64,000 nucleotides of DNA from Crossiella sp. CA-258035 (GTDB taxonomy: Bacteria; Actinomycetota; Actinomycetes; Mycobacteriales; Pseudonocardiaceae), in contig NZ_CP116413.1 of assembly GCF_030064675.1 (NCBI RefSeq), positions 839,001 to 903,000 on the forward strand. The letters are read 5' to 3'. Below are positions 32,462-42,363 of this stretch, in pieces; the stretch's first letter is position 1; each line of letters begins with the position of its first letter. A program made the translations under genes and the position numbers. The notes below the pieces were generated by a model, which was given only the letters and a program-made list of their open reading frames with translations, did not search any database and was not told where the DNA came from.

Positions 32462-33085
32462 ATGGACGTTCTCGTCGTCGACCACCCGCTGACCCGCGCC
32501 CGGCTCACCACCATGCGCGACGCGAGGACCGACAGCGCCGCCTTCCGCGCCGCGCTCCAGGAACTCACCCAGATGCTGATCTACGAGGCCATGCGGGACG
32601 CGCCGGAGGCGGTGGAGCGCATCCACACGCCGGTGGCCCGCACCGACGGTTTCCGGCTGGCCAACCCGCCGCTGCTGGTGCCGGTGCTGCGCGCCGGGCT
32701 GGGCATGGCCGACCAGGCGCACGACCTGATCCCGGACGCGCAGATGGGCTTCGTCGGGCTGGCCCGCGACGAGGAGACCCTGCAGCCGACCCCGTACCTG
32801 GAGTCGCTGCCCGCGAGCCTGGCCGGGCGCCCGGTGCTGGTGCTGGACCCGATGCTGGCCACCGGCGGGTCGATGATCTACACCATCCGGCTGCTGGTGG
32901 ACCGGGGCGCCACCGACATCACCGCGGTGTGCGTGCTGGCCGCGCCCGAAGGAGTGGAAAAGCTGGCCTCCTCTGGTCTTCCGGTGCGCGTGGTCACCGC
33001 CAGCGTGGACGAACGGCTCAATGACTCCGGGTTCATCGTGCCCGGCCTCGGCGATGCCGGGGACCGCCTCTACGGCGCGGTGTAA
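32462..33085 (+). CDS. upp: Uracil phosphoribosyltransferase
   Basis: A 207-residue pyrimidine salvage enzyme making UMP from uracil and PRPP. '[21 protein letters not shown]' and the PRPP loop '[16 protein letters not shown]' are canonical, as is the C-terminal '[12 protein letters not shown]'-type segment ('[15 protein letters not shown]'). ATG 32462 follows a TAGACT box by 7 nt, suggesting a leaderless message. The frame extends to 32246 but crosses the repeat element, so the longer start is rejected. Confidence 0.96.
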   Translation: MDVLVVDHPLTRARLTTMRDARTDSAAFRAALQELTQMLIYEAMRDAPEAVERIHTPVARTDGFRLANPPLLVPVLRAGLGMADQAHDLIPDAQMGFVGLARDEETLQPTPYLESLPASLAGRPVLVLDPMLATGGSMIYTIRLLVDRGATDITAVCVLAAPEGVEKLASSGLPVRVVTASVDERLNDSGFIVPGLGDAGDRLYGAV

Positions 33086-33109
33086 CCGCAGCTCGGCACC
33101 GGTCGACCC

Positions 33110-33152
33110 GACGAAGGGCCTGTCCACGACACCCGTGGGCGGGCCCTTCGTC
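33110..33152 (+). terminator. Hairpin after upp
   Basis: GACGAAGGGCC pairs with GGCCCTTCGTC around a loop that can itself form CCACG/CGTGG. It ends the upp transcript, 25 nt after the stop codon. Confidence 0.72.
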
Positions 33153-33166
33153 TTGGGCCGATCGTG

Positions 33167-33295
33167 GGTCCATATGGACCAGTGAACACCTCGCCGCATG
33201 GCCCAATCGCTTGTGGCGGAACGACATTCACGTTTCGCTAGGCCGAACGAGTGACTGATTGGTCTAGACCTTGACGTTCTGTGGTCTGAACCACA
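33167..33295 (+). promoter_or_regulatory. Chitinase control region: two DasR-like sites and a further palindrome
   Basis: ATTGGTCTAGACCTTG (33258-33273) contains the TGGTCTAGACC core of the Streptomyces dre consensus, and TGTGGTCTGAACCACA (33280-33295) matches 10 of its 12 core bases. DasR is the GntR-family GlcNAc sensor that represses chitinase genes. A perfect palindrome GGTCCATATGGACC lies at 33167-33180. TTGACG (33271) between the two dre-like sites could be a -35 box. About 300 bp of leader separate these sites from the first chitinase. Confidence 0.7.
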
Positions 33296-33589
33296 TGGTG
33301 TTTGCAAGCGCGCTGACACCGTGCCCGCACCACCTGAGTTCCGCCGCCGCCGCCTCGCACGTGCTCCACCCACGCCATGGGTCCGCCAACCCTGGGAGCC
33401 CTGAAGAGATGAGGTCGCGATGGCTGCCGCAGATCGCCACACCCGCGTCATGACTCCCTGTCCGCGGCGGATCGAGGTGACCGGCTTCCGGCCGGGACCT
33501 GGGTGCCACTGACCCCAGCCCGGCCGGTTTCACCCACCTCCACGCTCCACCCCCCTGCTGCGCCTTTCGCTCCTGACGCGAGGAGAGAC

Positions 33590-35530
33590 ATGCCCATCCG
33601 CCGATGGCGTGCCACCGCGATGCTGACCGCCCTGCTGCTCGCCCTGTTCGGCCTCGCCGCCCTGCCGGCGAACGCGGCCACCGGGGTGACCGCGAAGTTC
33701 ACCAAGACCTCCGGCTGGGACACCGGCTACGAGGGCAAGTACACGATCACCAACAACGGACCGGCGGCGATCACCAGCTGGACGGTGGAGTTCGACCTGC
33801 CGGCCGGGCACCGGCTGGGCTCGCTGTGGGAGGCCACGCACACCGTCAGCGGCCAGCGGGTGAGCGCGAAGAGCCAGTCCTGGAACGGATCCCTGGCCAC
33901 CGGCCAGTCCGCCAGCTTCGGCTTCGGCGTGCAGTTCACCGGCGCCTACCGCGACCCGGGCGGCTGCAAGGTCAACGGCGCCTCCTGTGACGGCGGCAGC
34001 GGCGAACCGGACACCCAGGCGCCCAGCGCGCCCGGCCAGCCCTCGGTCACCGGGGTCAGCAGCTCCAGCCTCTCGCTGAGCTGGCCCGCCAGCACCGACA
34101 ACGTCGCGGTCACCGGCTACGAGATCGTCGGTGACGGCGTGGTGGTGGCCACCGCGACCAGTGCCTCGGCCACCGTGACCGGACTTGCCGCGGACACCTC
34201 CTACACCTTCACCGTGCGGGCCAAGGACGCCGCCGGGAACACCTCGGCGGCCAGCCCCTCGGTCACCGGCAAGACCGCCAAGGGCGGCGACCCCGGCCCC
34301 TCGGGCAACCGCAAGGTCGGCTACTTCACCCAGTGGAGCGTCTACGACCGCAACTTCCACGTGAAGAACCTGGACACCTCCGGCACCGCGGCCCGGCTGA
34401 CCCACCTGAACTACGCCTTCGGCAACGTCAACGCCGAGGGCAAGTGCTTCCAGGTCAACCAGGCTGGCCAGGGCGACTCCTGGGCCGACTACCAGCGCCG
34501 CCTGCCCGCCGAGCAGGCCGTGGACGGGGTCGCCGACGTCTACAACCAGCCGCTGGCCGGCAACCTCAACCAGCTCAAGAAGCTCAAGGCCAAGTACCCG
34601 AACCTGCGGGTGCTGATCAGCCTCGGCGGCTGGACCTGGTCGAAGTACTTCTCCAACGCCGCGCTCACCGACGCCTCGCGCAAGGCGCACGTCAGCTCCT
34701 GCATCGACATGTGGATCAAGGGCAACCTGCCGGTCATGGGCGGCGACCCGCAGGGCGGGCCGGGCTCCGGCGCGGGCATCTTCGACGGCGTGGACCTGGA
34801 CTGGGAGTGGCCCGGTTCCGAGGGCAACACCGGCAACATCGTCCGGCCCGAGGACAAGCGCAACTTCAGCCTGCTGGCCGCCGAGTACCGCGCCCAGCTG
34901 GACGCCCTCGGCGCGACCACCGGCAAGAAGTACGACCTGACCGCCTTCCTGCCCGCCGACCCGCGCAAGGTCGACGCCGGGTTCGAGGTTGGCGAGGTGG
35001 TCAAGAACCTGACCTTCGGCAACGTGCAGGGCTACGACTTCCACGGTGGCTGGGAGAAGGTGGCCAACCAGCAGTCCTCGGTCAAGCACCCCGCCGGTGA
35101 CCCGAGCCCGTTCGCCTACTCCGACGAGATCGCGGTGGACGCCTGGACCAGCCGGGGCGCGCCGGCCAACTGGGTCGTGCTCGGCGTGCCCTTCTACAGC
35201 AGGGGCTGGACCGGCGTGACCAATGCCAACAACGGCCTCTTCCAGGCCGCCACCGGTCCCGCGCCCGGCACCTACGAGGCGGGCATCGAGGACTACAAGA
35301 AGATCAAGAACCTGGTGAGCAGCGGCTACACCGTGCACCGGGATGCCGTGGCCGGGCACGCCTGGCTGTTCAACGGCAGCACCTTCTGGACCTTCGACGA
35401 TCCCACCGAGATCACCAGGAAGGTCAACTGGGCCAAGAGCAAGGGCCTGGGCGGCGCGATGATCTGGTCCCTCGACGGCGACACCGCGGACGGTGAGCTG
35501 ATCAAGGCCCTGGCCACCGCGCTCGGTTAG
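33590..35530 (+). CDS. Secreted GH18 chitinase with CBM2 and fibronectin III domains
   Basis: A 646-residue exochitinase-type enzyme. Order: signal peptide (1-29, 'LPANA'), CBM2-type cellulose/chitin-binding domain (30-135), linker, fibronectin III (about 145-232, 'APGQPSVTGVSSSSLSLSWPA'), linker, GH18 barrel (about 245-646). The catalytic DxxDxDxE motif is D399-E406 ('DGVDLDWE'), with E406 the acid. ATG 33590 follows GAGGAGAG. It precedes a second chitinase by 76 nt, and both probably answer to the DasR-like sites upstream. It hydrolyses beta-1,4 GlcNAc polymers outside the cell. Confidence 0.95.
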   Translation: MPIRRWRATAMLTALLLALFGLAALPANAATGVTAKFTKTSGWDTGYEGKYTITNNGPAAITSWTVEFDLPAGHRLGSLWEATHTVSGQRVSAKSQSWNGSLATGQSASFGFGVQFTGAYRDPGGCKVNGASCDGGSGEPDTQAPSAPGQPSVTGVSSSSLSLSWPASTDNVAVTGYEIVGDGVVVATATSASATVTGLAADTSYTFTVRAKDAAGNTSAASPSVTGKTAKGGDPGPSGNRKVGYFTQWSVYDRNFHVKNLDTSGTAARLTHLNYAFGNVNAEGKCFQVNQAGQGDSWADYQRRLPAEQAVDGVADVYNQPLAGNLNQLKKLKAKYPNLRVLISLGGWTWSKYFSNAALTDASRKAHVSSCIDMWIKGNLPVMGGDPQGGPGSGAGIFDGVDLDWEWPGSEGNTGNIVRPEDKRNFSLLAAEYRAQLDALGATTGKKYDLTAFLPADPRKVDAGFEVGEVVKNLTFGNVQGYDFHGGWEKVANQQSSVKHPAGDPSPFAYSDEIAVDAWTSRGAPANWVVLGVPFYSRGWTGVTNANNGLFQAATGPAPGTYEAGIEDYKKIKNLVSSGYTVHRDAVAGHAWLFNGSTFWTFDDPTEITRKVNWAKSKGLGGAMIWSLDGDTADGELIKALATALG

Positions 35531-35606
35531 GAACCACGGTCGCGGCCCGGGACTCCTGCCCCCGGGCCGCGACCACCCCACTGGAACCAAGGAGAAGTGC
35601 TCGCAG

Positions 35607-36950
35607 ATGAGGACCACTCAGCGCCGTGGCCGGATCGCCGCGGTCGTTGTCACCACCTTGGCCGGTCTCCTGGCGTCACTGGGACCGGCAGCCGTGGCGG
35701 AGGAAGCCGCGGCCGAGCACTGGGGACAGTCCCAGCGCAGGGTCGGCTACTACACGCAGTGGAGCGCGAAGCAGTTCGGCTACACGGTGAACAAGCTCGT
35801 CAGCTCCGGCACCGCGGGCAAGCTCACCCACCTCAACTACGCCTTCGGCAACGTCAGCGAGGAGGGGAAGTGCTTCGCCAGCAGCACCACCGGCCTCGGT
35901 GACGCCAAGGCCGACTACCAGCGGCTGCACACCGCGGCCGAGTCGGTGGACGGGGTGGCGGACCAGCCGGGGCAGGCGCTGGCTGGCAACTTCAACCAGC
36001 TGCGCAAGCTGAAGAAGAAGTACCCGCACCTCAAGGTCAACATCAGCCTGGGTGGCTGGACCTGGTCGAAGTACTTCTCCAACGCGGTGCTCACCGACGC
36101 CTCCCGCAAGGCCTTCGTCAAGAGCTGCGTGGACCTCTACCTCAAGGGCAACCTGCCCAAGCTGGACGGCCTGGCCCAGGGCGGCGACGGCGCTGCCGCG
36201 GGGCTCTTCGACGGCATCGACCTGGACTGGGAGTGGCCCGGCGCGCCGGGTGCGCCCGGCAACGTGGTGCGGCCGGAGGACAAGCAGAACTTCACCCTCG
36301 CGCTGGCGGAGTTCCGGCGGCAGTTCGCCGAGCTGTCCTGGCGCACCGGCAAGCGCTACGAGCTGACCGCCTTCCTGCCCGCGGGCGCGGCCACCGTGGA
36401 CGCCGGCATCGAGGTGCTGAAGGTGTTCCGGCTGCTGGACTTCGCCACCATCCAGGGCTACGACATCCACGGCGCCTGGGACTCGCTGACCAACCACCAG
36501 TCCGCCATCCACGCCCCGGACAACGACCCCACGCCCGGCAAGCTGGACCTGGACCAGGTGATCAAGGACTACCTGGACCGCGGCGCGCCCCGGCGCTCGC
36601 TGGTGCTCGGCGTGCCGTTCTACGGCCGCGGCTGGACCGGCGTCACCGGCGGCGGCAATGGCCTGTTCCAGCCCGCCACCGGCTGCGCGCCCAGCAGCCA
36701 CGAGTGCGGCTACCTGAACTACAACAAGATCAAGGAACTGACCGGGTTCACCCAGTACCGGGACCCGAAGGCGGCCACCGGCTGGCTGTTCGACGGGAAC
36801 ACGTTCTGGAACTTCGAGGACCCGGTCTCGATCAAGGAGAAGACGCGCTACATCCGGCAGCAGCGGCTGGGTGGCGCCATGGTCTGGTCGCTCGACGGTG
36901 ACACCGGCAACGGTGAGCTGTTCGCGGCGATCCATAGAGGACTGTCCTAA
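35607..36950 (+). CDS. Secreted GH18 chitinase, catalytic domain only
   Basis: A 447-residue enzyme with a signal peptide (about 1-31, 'GPAAVAEEA') and a GH18 barrel starting near residue 45 ('RRVGYYTQWSAKQFGY'). The catalytic motif is D202-E209 ('DGIDLDWE'). It is clearly a paralogue of the preceding enzyme ('LGGWTWSKYFSNAVLTDASRKAF' is nearly shared) without binding modules, so the pair combines a substrate-anchored and a free enzyme. AAGGAG lies 14 nt before ATG 35607. Confidence 0.94.
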   Translation: MRTTQRRGRIAAVVVTTLAGLLASLGPAAVAEEAAAEHWGQSQRRVGYYTQWSAKQFGYTVNKLVSSGTAGKLTHLNYAFGNVSEEGKCFASSTTGLGDAKADYQRLHTAAESVDGVADQPGQALAGNFNQLRKLKKKYPHLKVNISLGGWTWSKYFSNAVLTDASRKAFVKSCVDLYLKGNLPKLDGLAQGGDGAAAGLFDGIDLDWEWPGAPGAPGNVVRPEDKQNFTLALAEFRRQFAELSWRTGKRYELTAFLPAGAATVDAGIEVLKVFRLLDFATIQGYDIHGAWDSLTNHQSAIHAPDNDPTPGKLDLDQVIKDYLDRGAPRRSLVLGVPFYGRGWTGVTGGGNGLFQPATGCAPSSHECGYLNYNKIKELTGFTQYRDPKAATGWLFDGNTFWNFEDPVSIKEKTRYIRQQRLGGAMVWSLDGDTGNGELFAAIHRGLS

Positions 36951-36962
36951 ACGGACAGTTCA

Positions 36963-37007
36963 GCGAGGCCCGGGGAACCGTTGGCGGCGGGGTGTCCCGG
37001 GCCTCGC
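36963..37007. terminator. 12-bp hairpin between convergent chitinase and tetR genes
   Basis: GCGAGGCCCGGG pairs exactly with CCCGGGCCTCGC across 21 nt. A smaller ACTGTCC/GGACAGT hairpin overlaps the chitinase stop codon at 36941-36959. Confidence 0.7.
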
Positions 37008-37019
37008 GCCCCTCTGTCA

Positions 37020-37607
37020 TCAGGACAGGGGCGCGAGCCAGCCCCGCGTGTGCGCTTCGAGCGCGCGCGGGTAGCTCTGCGCCGGATCCGGTCCCGGCAG
37101 CAGCCGTCCGCCCAGCTCCAGGCTGACCAGGCCGTGCGCCAGGCTCCACACCGAGTTGGCCAGCTCCTCGGCCGACCCCGCCGCGAACACGCCCTGCTCG
37201 ACGCCCCGGCGCGCCGCCGCCAGCAGCGGCGCCAGCGCGGCGGCGGCCGCCTCGGCGGTCTGCTCGTCCGGCTCCGGCGCGCCGAACAGCGCCGGGTACA
37301 GGTGCGGATCGGCCAGCGCGGCCGCCCGGTAGGCCAGGCCCAGCTGGACCAGGTCGTGCGCGGGGTCCCCGGTCACCGGCACCTCGGCCAGCCGCGCGCC
37401 GAAGCGCCGGAACGCGTCCAGGAACAGTTCGCGGAGCAGTCCTGGCTTGCCGCCGAAGAGCGCGTAGACCGCGGTGGTGGAGGTGCCCACGTCCTGGGCC
37501 AGGCCGCGCAGCCCGAGTGCGCCGGGGCCGCCGGAGGCGAGCAGCCGGGCCGCCCGGTCGAGCAGCTTCTCCCGGAGCGTTTCGTCGTGCGTCTTCGGCC
37601 GAGGCAC
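37020..37607 (-). CDS. TetR family transcriptional regulator
   Basis: A 195-residue repressor with an N-terminal HTH ('LRGLAQDVGTSTTAVYALFGGKPGLLRELF') and a helical ligand-binding part of the TetR_C_13 type ('YPALFGAPEPDE'). GTG 37607 is preferred to the frame opening at 37628: a TACGAT box ends about 7 nt before it, and the product then begins 'VPRPKTHDETLREKLL'. It is divergent from the RHH/Doc-like pair across 90 bp, but a target cannot be named. Confidence 0.88.
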   Translation of the reverse strand: MPRPKTHDETLREKLLDRAARLLASGGPGALGLRGLAQDVGTSTTAVYALFGGKPGLLRELFLDAFRRFGARLAEVPVTGDPAHDLVQLGLAYRAAALADPHLYPALFGAPEPDEQTAEAAAAALAPLLAAARRGVEQGVFAAGSAEELANSVWSLAHGLVSLELGGRLLPGPDPAQSYPRALEAHTRGWLAPLS

Positions 37608-37668
37608 CGCGCGATCGTACCGGAACACTGTTATGTAACCCGAATGGACGTACCTGACCTCTGGTTAC

Positions 37669-37691
37669 GGTGATACCAGATCGGTACCATC
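37669..37691 (+). promoter_or_regulatory. Candidate operator for the RHH regulator
   Basis: GGTGATACC and GGTACCATC form an imperfect inverted repeat (7 of 9) around a 5-nt centre, ending 6 nt before the RHH start codon. Self-repression through such a site is standard for RHH antitoxins. Confidence 0.45.
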
Positions 37692-37697
37692 CCCCGC

Positions 37698-37904
37698 ATG
37701 GCCATGACGCTGAGGCTGACCGAAGAGGAGAATCGGCAACTCGACGAGCTAGCCAACGTCGAGGGCCGCTCCAAGCAGGAGATCGTGCGACTCGCGCTGG
37801 CCGACCGGTGGTCGCGGTTGCACAAGGAGCAACAGCTCTCCGACGCGCTGGAACGTGTTCTTCCCCGCTATCGGGGATTGCTGGAACGGCTCGGCTCGAC
37901 CTGA
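37698..37904 (+). CDS. Ribbon-helix-helix antitoxin-like protein
   Basis: A 68-residue protein. 'MTLRLTEEENRQLDELANVEGRSKQEIVRLALADRW' is a complete RHH (CopG/Arc) DNA-binding domain, followed by a short helix that would bind the partner. It lies 21 nt before the Doc-like gene on the same strand, the usual antitoxin-first order. ATG 37704 (two codons in) is an alternative start. Confidence 0.85.
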   Translation: MAMTLRLTEEENRQLDELANVEGRSKQEIVRLALADRWSRLHKEQQLSDALERVLPRYRGLLERLGST

Positions 37905-37925
37905 TTTTCTGGTATCTCCTGGCTA

Positions 37926-38312
37926 GTGATCACTTATCTGGATGCCAGCGACCTGCTCGTGCTGGCCACCGCGGTCACTGGCGGTGACCTCGTGGTGCGC
38001 GATGTCGGGCTGCTGGACTCCGCCGCGCACCGACCCCGCGCCGCGGTGCTCGGCGTCGAGGCGTACGCGACGCTCTGGTTGAAGGCCGCCGCCCTGCTGG
38101 ACTCCATTGTTCGGACCCGCCCGCTGCTGGAGGGGAACTGGCGCCTGGGCTGGGTCGCCGCGGTGACTCTGTGTGACATCAACGGTTGGTGGATCGACGC
38201 CGACGAGGACGAGGCGCTGGACATCGTCCGCGATCTGGGCCGTGGCCTGATCGAGGTTTCTGAAGTGGCCGACCGCCTCGAGGAGTGGGCCACGCCCAAG
38301 GACGAGAACTGA
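37926..38312 (+). CDS. Doc/Fic-like toxin homologue with altered active-site motif
   Basis: A 128-residue protein starting with GTG (37926). 'GVEAYATLWLKAAALLDSIVR' and 'LLEGNWRLGWVAAVTLCDINGW' follow the Doc fold, where the catalytic loop is normally H-x-F-x-[D/A]-[A/G]-N-K-R. Here the segment reads 'RTRPLLEGNWRLGW': the Gly-Asn-x-Arg part is kept but the first His is Arg. Actinobacterial homologues often diverge at this point, so activity is uncertain. It is paired with the RHH gene upstream. Confidence 0.75.
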   Translation: MITYLDASDLLVLATAVTGGDLVVRDVGLLDSAAHRPRAAVLGVEAYATLWLKAAALLDSIVRTRPLLEGNWRLGWVAAVTLCDINGWWIDADEDEALDIVRDLGRGLIEVSEVADRLEEWATPKDEN

Positions 38313-38337
38313 TTCGCGACCCGTTCGGGCTTTCGGG

Positions 38338-38368
38338 TTGACCTGGAGTGCACTCCAGCTCCTACGGT
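38338..38368 (+). promoter_or_regulatory. MerR-type promoter with 19-bp spacer
   Basis: TTGACC (38338-38343) and TACGGT (38363-38368) are 19 bp apart. A perfect 16-bp palindrome CTGGAGTGCACTCCAG (38343-38358) fills the spacer. A long spacer with a central dyad is the defining layout of MerR-activated promoters. The GTG start of the merR gene follows 7 nt later, so the transcript is probably leaderless. Confidence 0.85.
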
Positions 38369-38375
38369 CGAAGAC

Positions 38376-38773
38376 GTGAGCTACTCCATCGCCCAGGCGG
38401 CCGAGCGCAGCGGACTCTCGGTCGACACCCTGCGGTACTACGAGCGCATCGGCCTGCTCGACCCGCCTGCCCGGGACTCCGGCGGGCGACGGTCCTACTC
38501 CGAGGACGACCTGGGCTGGCTGGGGTTCCTCACCAAGCTCAGGTTGACCGGCATGCCCATCCGGATGATGCGGGAATATGCCCAGCTCCGGCACCGCGGC
38601 GCGGCCAGCTACGGCAGGCGCAAGGCGATCCTGCTGGAGCAGCGCACCTCGGTGCGCGAGCGCATCGCCGAGCTGCAGGCATGCCTGGACGTCCTGGACT
38701 ACAAGATCGAGCACTACGACCAGATCGAGCGGCAGATGACCGCCGCCGAGCTGATCCACGAGGAGGCGACCGC

Positions 38774-38777
<4 letters not shown>
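38376..38777 (+). CDS. MerR family transcriptional regulator
   Basis: A 133-residue regulator with the MerR HTH ('[26 protein letters not shown]') and a long dimerisation helix ('[33 protein letters not shown]'). Only one Cys is present, in that helix, which resembles aldehyde-responsive AdhR/NmlR-type members rather than metal sensors. Its stop codon overlaps the aldo-keto reductase start (ATGA), so regulator and enzyme are made from one transcript. Confidence 0.9.
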
Positions 38778-39766
<989 letters not shown>

Positions 39767-39772
39767 CCAGAA

Positions 39773-39861
39773 CGGCCAACACCCGGTACAACTTCGGCCA
39801 ACACGCCAGGGCTTGGAAACGCAGCCGGTGTGTTGGCCGAAGTTGGACGGTGTGTTGGCCG
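39773..39861. repeat. 22-bp-phased CGGCCAACAC repeat cluster B (2 forward, 2 inverted)
   Basis: CGGCCAACAC starts at 39773 and 39795, and GTGTTGGCCG at 39830 and 39852, both pairs exactly 22 bp apart. AACTTCGGCCAACAC and GTGTTGGCCGAAGTT are perfect complements around a 25-nt centre. The cluster fills the gap between the convergent aldo-keto reductase and phosphosugar mutase genes and touches the mutase stop codon, so a bidirectional terminator role is plausible. Confidence 0.9.
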
Positions 39862-41526
39862 CTATGGAGCGGTCAGCAGGGTCGTGATGGCCTCGCGGAG
39901 CTTGGCCAGGCGGGCCTTGCCCTCGGTGCGGGCCTGGGGCAGCGCGGCGTGGTCGGCCACCGGCGTGACCACCTCCAGGTAGGCCTTCACCTTGGGCTCG
40001 GTGCCGGAGGGGCGGATGAGCACCCGCACGCCCTCGGCGCGCAGCACCAGCACGTCCGCCTTGGGCAGCAGGTCGGCCTGGGTGACCGGGGTGCCGCCCA
40101 GCTCGGTGATCGGCGTGTCCCGGAAGCGGCGCATGGTGGCGCCGATCAGGGCCAGGTCGGCCACCCGCAGCGAGACCTGGTCGGTCAGGTGCAGGCCGTG
40201 CGCGACCGCCAGGTCGTCCAGCGCGTCCAGCAGGCCGCGGCCGGCCGCCTTGAGCGTGGCGGCCAGGTCGCAGGCGAGCACCGCGGCGCTGATGCCGTCC
40301 TTGTCCCGCACGTAGTCCGGGTCCACGCAGTGGCCCAGCGCCTCCTCGTAGGCGTAGACCAGGCCGGTGCCGTTGCCATCGCCGGCGCGCACCAGCCACT
40401 TGAAGCCGGTGAGCGTCTCGTCGTAGCGCGCGCCGTGCGCCTTGGCCACCGAGCGCAGCAGCTCAGAGGACACGATCGTGGTGGCCACCAACGGATCCGG
40501 GTGCGCCTCTTTGTCCAATGTGGACAGAACATGTGCGCCGAGCAGCACGCCGGTCTCGTCCCCGCGCAGCATCCGCCAGCCGTCCGGGCCGCGCACGCCC
40601 AGCGCGCAGCGGTCCGCGTCCGGGTCCAGCGCGACCGCCAGGTCAGCGTCCACAGTGGACGCCAGCGCGAGCAGCTCGTCGGTGGCGCCAGGCTCCTCCG
40701 GGTTGGGGAAGGTGACCGTCGGGAAGTCCGGGTCCGGGCTGGCCTGCGACTCGACCAGGTGCAGGTCGGTGAAACCGGCCCGCCGCAACACTTCCAGCAG
40801 CGTCTCCGAGCCGACCCCGTGCAGCGCGGTGACCGCCACCCGCAGCTCCCGCGCCTGACCCTTGGGCAGGCCGGCCGCGCGGTCGGCGTAGGTCTCGATC
40901 AGGTCCTCGCCCACCGGTTGCCAGGCCGCGACCCTGGGCACCGACACCGCGGCGGGCACCTTGGTGATGGCGGCCTCGATCTCCCGGTCGGCGGGCGGCA
41001 CGATCTGCGTGCCCGAGTCCAGGTAGACCTTGTAGCCGTTGTCGGCCGACGGGTTGTGCGAGGCGGTCACCTGCACCCCGGCCACCGCGCCGATCGCGCG
41101 CACCGCGAAGGCCAGCACCGGCGTGGGCAGCGGCCTGGGCAGCACCCGCACGTCGAACCCGGCGCCGGTGAGCACCTCGGCCACGTCCGCGCAGAAGTTC
41201 TCCGAGCCGTGCCGCGCGTCCCGCCCGACCACCACCAGCCCGCCGGCGCGACCCTGCGCGCGCAGGTACTCGGCCAGGCCCGCGGTGGTGCGCACCACCA
41301 CCGAGCGGTTCATCCCGTTCGGCCCGGCGCGCAGCGGACCGCGCAGCCCGGCGGTGCCGAACTGCAGCGGCCCGGCCATCCGGTCGGCCAGCTCGGCCAC
41401 CGCGGCCTCGTCCCCGGCCAGCGCCGAGGCGAGCACCTTCTGCAGCTCCAGCCGGGCATCGGGGTCGACGTCGTCGGCGATCCAGCGGAACGCGGCGTCC
41501 CGCAGCTCCGTGCCCAGCTTGGTCAT
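39862..41526 (-). CDS. Phospho-sugar mutase (PmmB-like)
   Basis: A 554-residue alpha-D-phosphohexomutase. The phosphoserine loop 'TASHNPS' (S156), metal loop '[10 protein letters not shown]', sugar loop 'AYEEALGH' and phosphate loop '[15 protein letters not shown]' are all present. The family includes phosphopentomutases, and the overlap with deoD (ATGA) favours isomerising (deoxy)ribose-1-phosphate to the 5-phosphate. Orthologous position: pmmB (Rv3308) of M. tuberculosis as remembered. Confidence 0.92.
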   Translation of the reverse strand: MTKLGTELRDAAFRWIADDVDPDARLELQKVLASALAGDEAAVAELADRMAGPLQFGTAGLRGPLRAGPNGMNRSVVVRTTAGLAEYLRAQGRAGGLVVVGRDARHGSENFCADVAEVLTGAGFDVRVLPRPLPTPVLAFAVRAIGAVAGVQVTASHNPSADNGYKVYLDSGTQIVPPADREIEAAITKVPAAVSVPRVAAWQPVGEDLIETYADRAAGLPKGQARELRVAVTALHGVGSETLLEVLRRAGFTDLHLVESQASPDPDFPTVTFPNPEEPGATDELLALASTVDADLAVALDPDADRCALGVRGPDGWRMLRGDETGVLLGAHVLSTLDKEAHPDPLVATTIVSSELLRSVAKAHGARYDETLTGFKWLVRAGDGNGTGLVYAYEEALGHCVDPDYVRDKDGISAAVLACDLAATLKAAGRGLLDALDDLAVAHGLHLTDQVSLRVADLALIGATMRRFRDTPITELGGTPVTQADLLPKADVLVLRAEGVRVLIRPSGTEPKVKAYLEVVTPVADHAALPQARTEGKARLAKLREAITTLLTAP

Positions 41527-42353
41527 GCGCGCTCCACCAGCTTCCGCAGCAGCTCGCCCATCGAGGTCGCGGCGGCCTTGCCCGCCTCCAGGACCTCCTC
41601 GTGGTTGAGCGGCTCGCCGGTGATGCCCGCGGCCAGGTTGGTCACCAGGGACAGCCCGAACACCTCGGCGCCCGCGGCCCTGGCCGCGATGGCCTCCAGC
41701 ACGGTGGACATGCCGACCAGGTCCGCGCCCATCGTGCGCAGCATCCGGATCTCGGCCGGGGTCTCGAAGTGCGGGCCCGGCAGCCCGGCGTAGACGCCCT
41801 CCTCCAGCGAGGGGTCGATCTCCTTGGCCAGCCCGCGCAGCCGCGGCGAGTACAGGTCGGTCAGGTCCACGAACCTGGCGCCCACCAGCGGCGAGGCCGC
41901 GGTCAGGTTCAGGTGGTCGCTGATCAGCACCGGCTGCCCGACCTGCATGCCCTGCCGCAGGCCACCGGCGGCGTTGGTCAGCACCACCGTGGTGCACCCG
42001 GCCGCGGTGGCCACCCGCACGCCGTGCACGGTCTGCGGGATGCCCTTGCCCTCGTAGTAGTGGGTGCGGCCGAGCAGCACCAGCACGTTCTTCCCGCCCA
42101 CCCGGATCGAGCGCGCGGTGCCGCCGTGGCCGACCACGTTGGGCGCCACGAAGCCGGGCAGCTCGCCGATCGGCACCTCGGCGACCAGCTCGCCGAGCAC
42201 GTCGGCGGCGGGCCGCCAGCCGGAGCCCAGCACCAGGGCGAGGTCGTGCGTGGCCACCCCGGTGCGGGCGGCGAGCTCCGCGGCGGCGGCCGCGGCAGCG
42301 GCGTCGGGATCCACCGACGGGCTGACGTTCAGTGAAGTGCTTGTCTCGGTCAC
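41523..42353 (-). CDS. deoD: Purine nucleoside phosphorylase
   Basis: A 276-residue trimeric-type (class II) enzyme splitting inosine and guanosine. 'LVLGSGW', 'GRTHYYEGK', 'TNAAGGL', 'SDHLNLT' and '[25 protein letters not shown]' are all family signatures; the last contains the purine-binding Glu. GTG 42353 is the first codon. Together with add it turns adenosine to hypoxanthine plus ribose-1-phosphate, which the overlapping mutase can use. Confidence 0.95.
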   Translation of the reverse strand: MTETSTSLNVSPSVDPDAAAAAAAAELAARTGVATHDLALVLGSGWRPAADVLGELVAEVPIGELPGFVAPNVVGHGGTARSIRVGGKNVLVLLGRTHYYEGKGIPQTVHGVRVATAAGCTTVVLTNAAGGLRQGMQVGQPVLISDHLNLTAASPLVGARFVDLTDLYSPRLRGLAKEIDPSLEEGVYAGLPGPHFETPAEIRMLRTMGADLVGMSTVLEAIAARAAGAEVFGLSLVTNLAAGITGEPLNHEEVLEAGKAAATSMGELLRKLVERA

Positions 42354-42363
42354 ACCCAGGACC

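Noticed and set aside
33409-33453. Leader peptide of 14 codons in the chitinase 5' region
   Set aside because: There is no convincing ribosome site and no attenuator-like hairpin downstream; short frames of this size arise by chance.
33530-35617. Minus-strand open frame of 695 codons opposite the first chitinase
   Set aside because: It mirrors the codon bias of the plus-strand gene and has Val/Gly/His-rich low-complexity content with no family motif. The same applies to long antisense frames at 1755-4160, 15554-17044 and 17005-18360.
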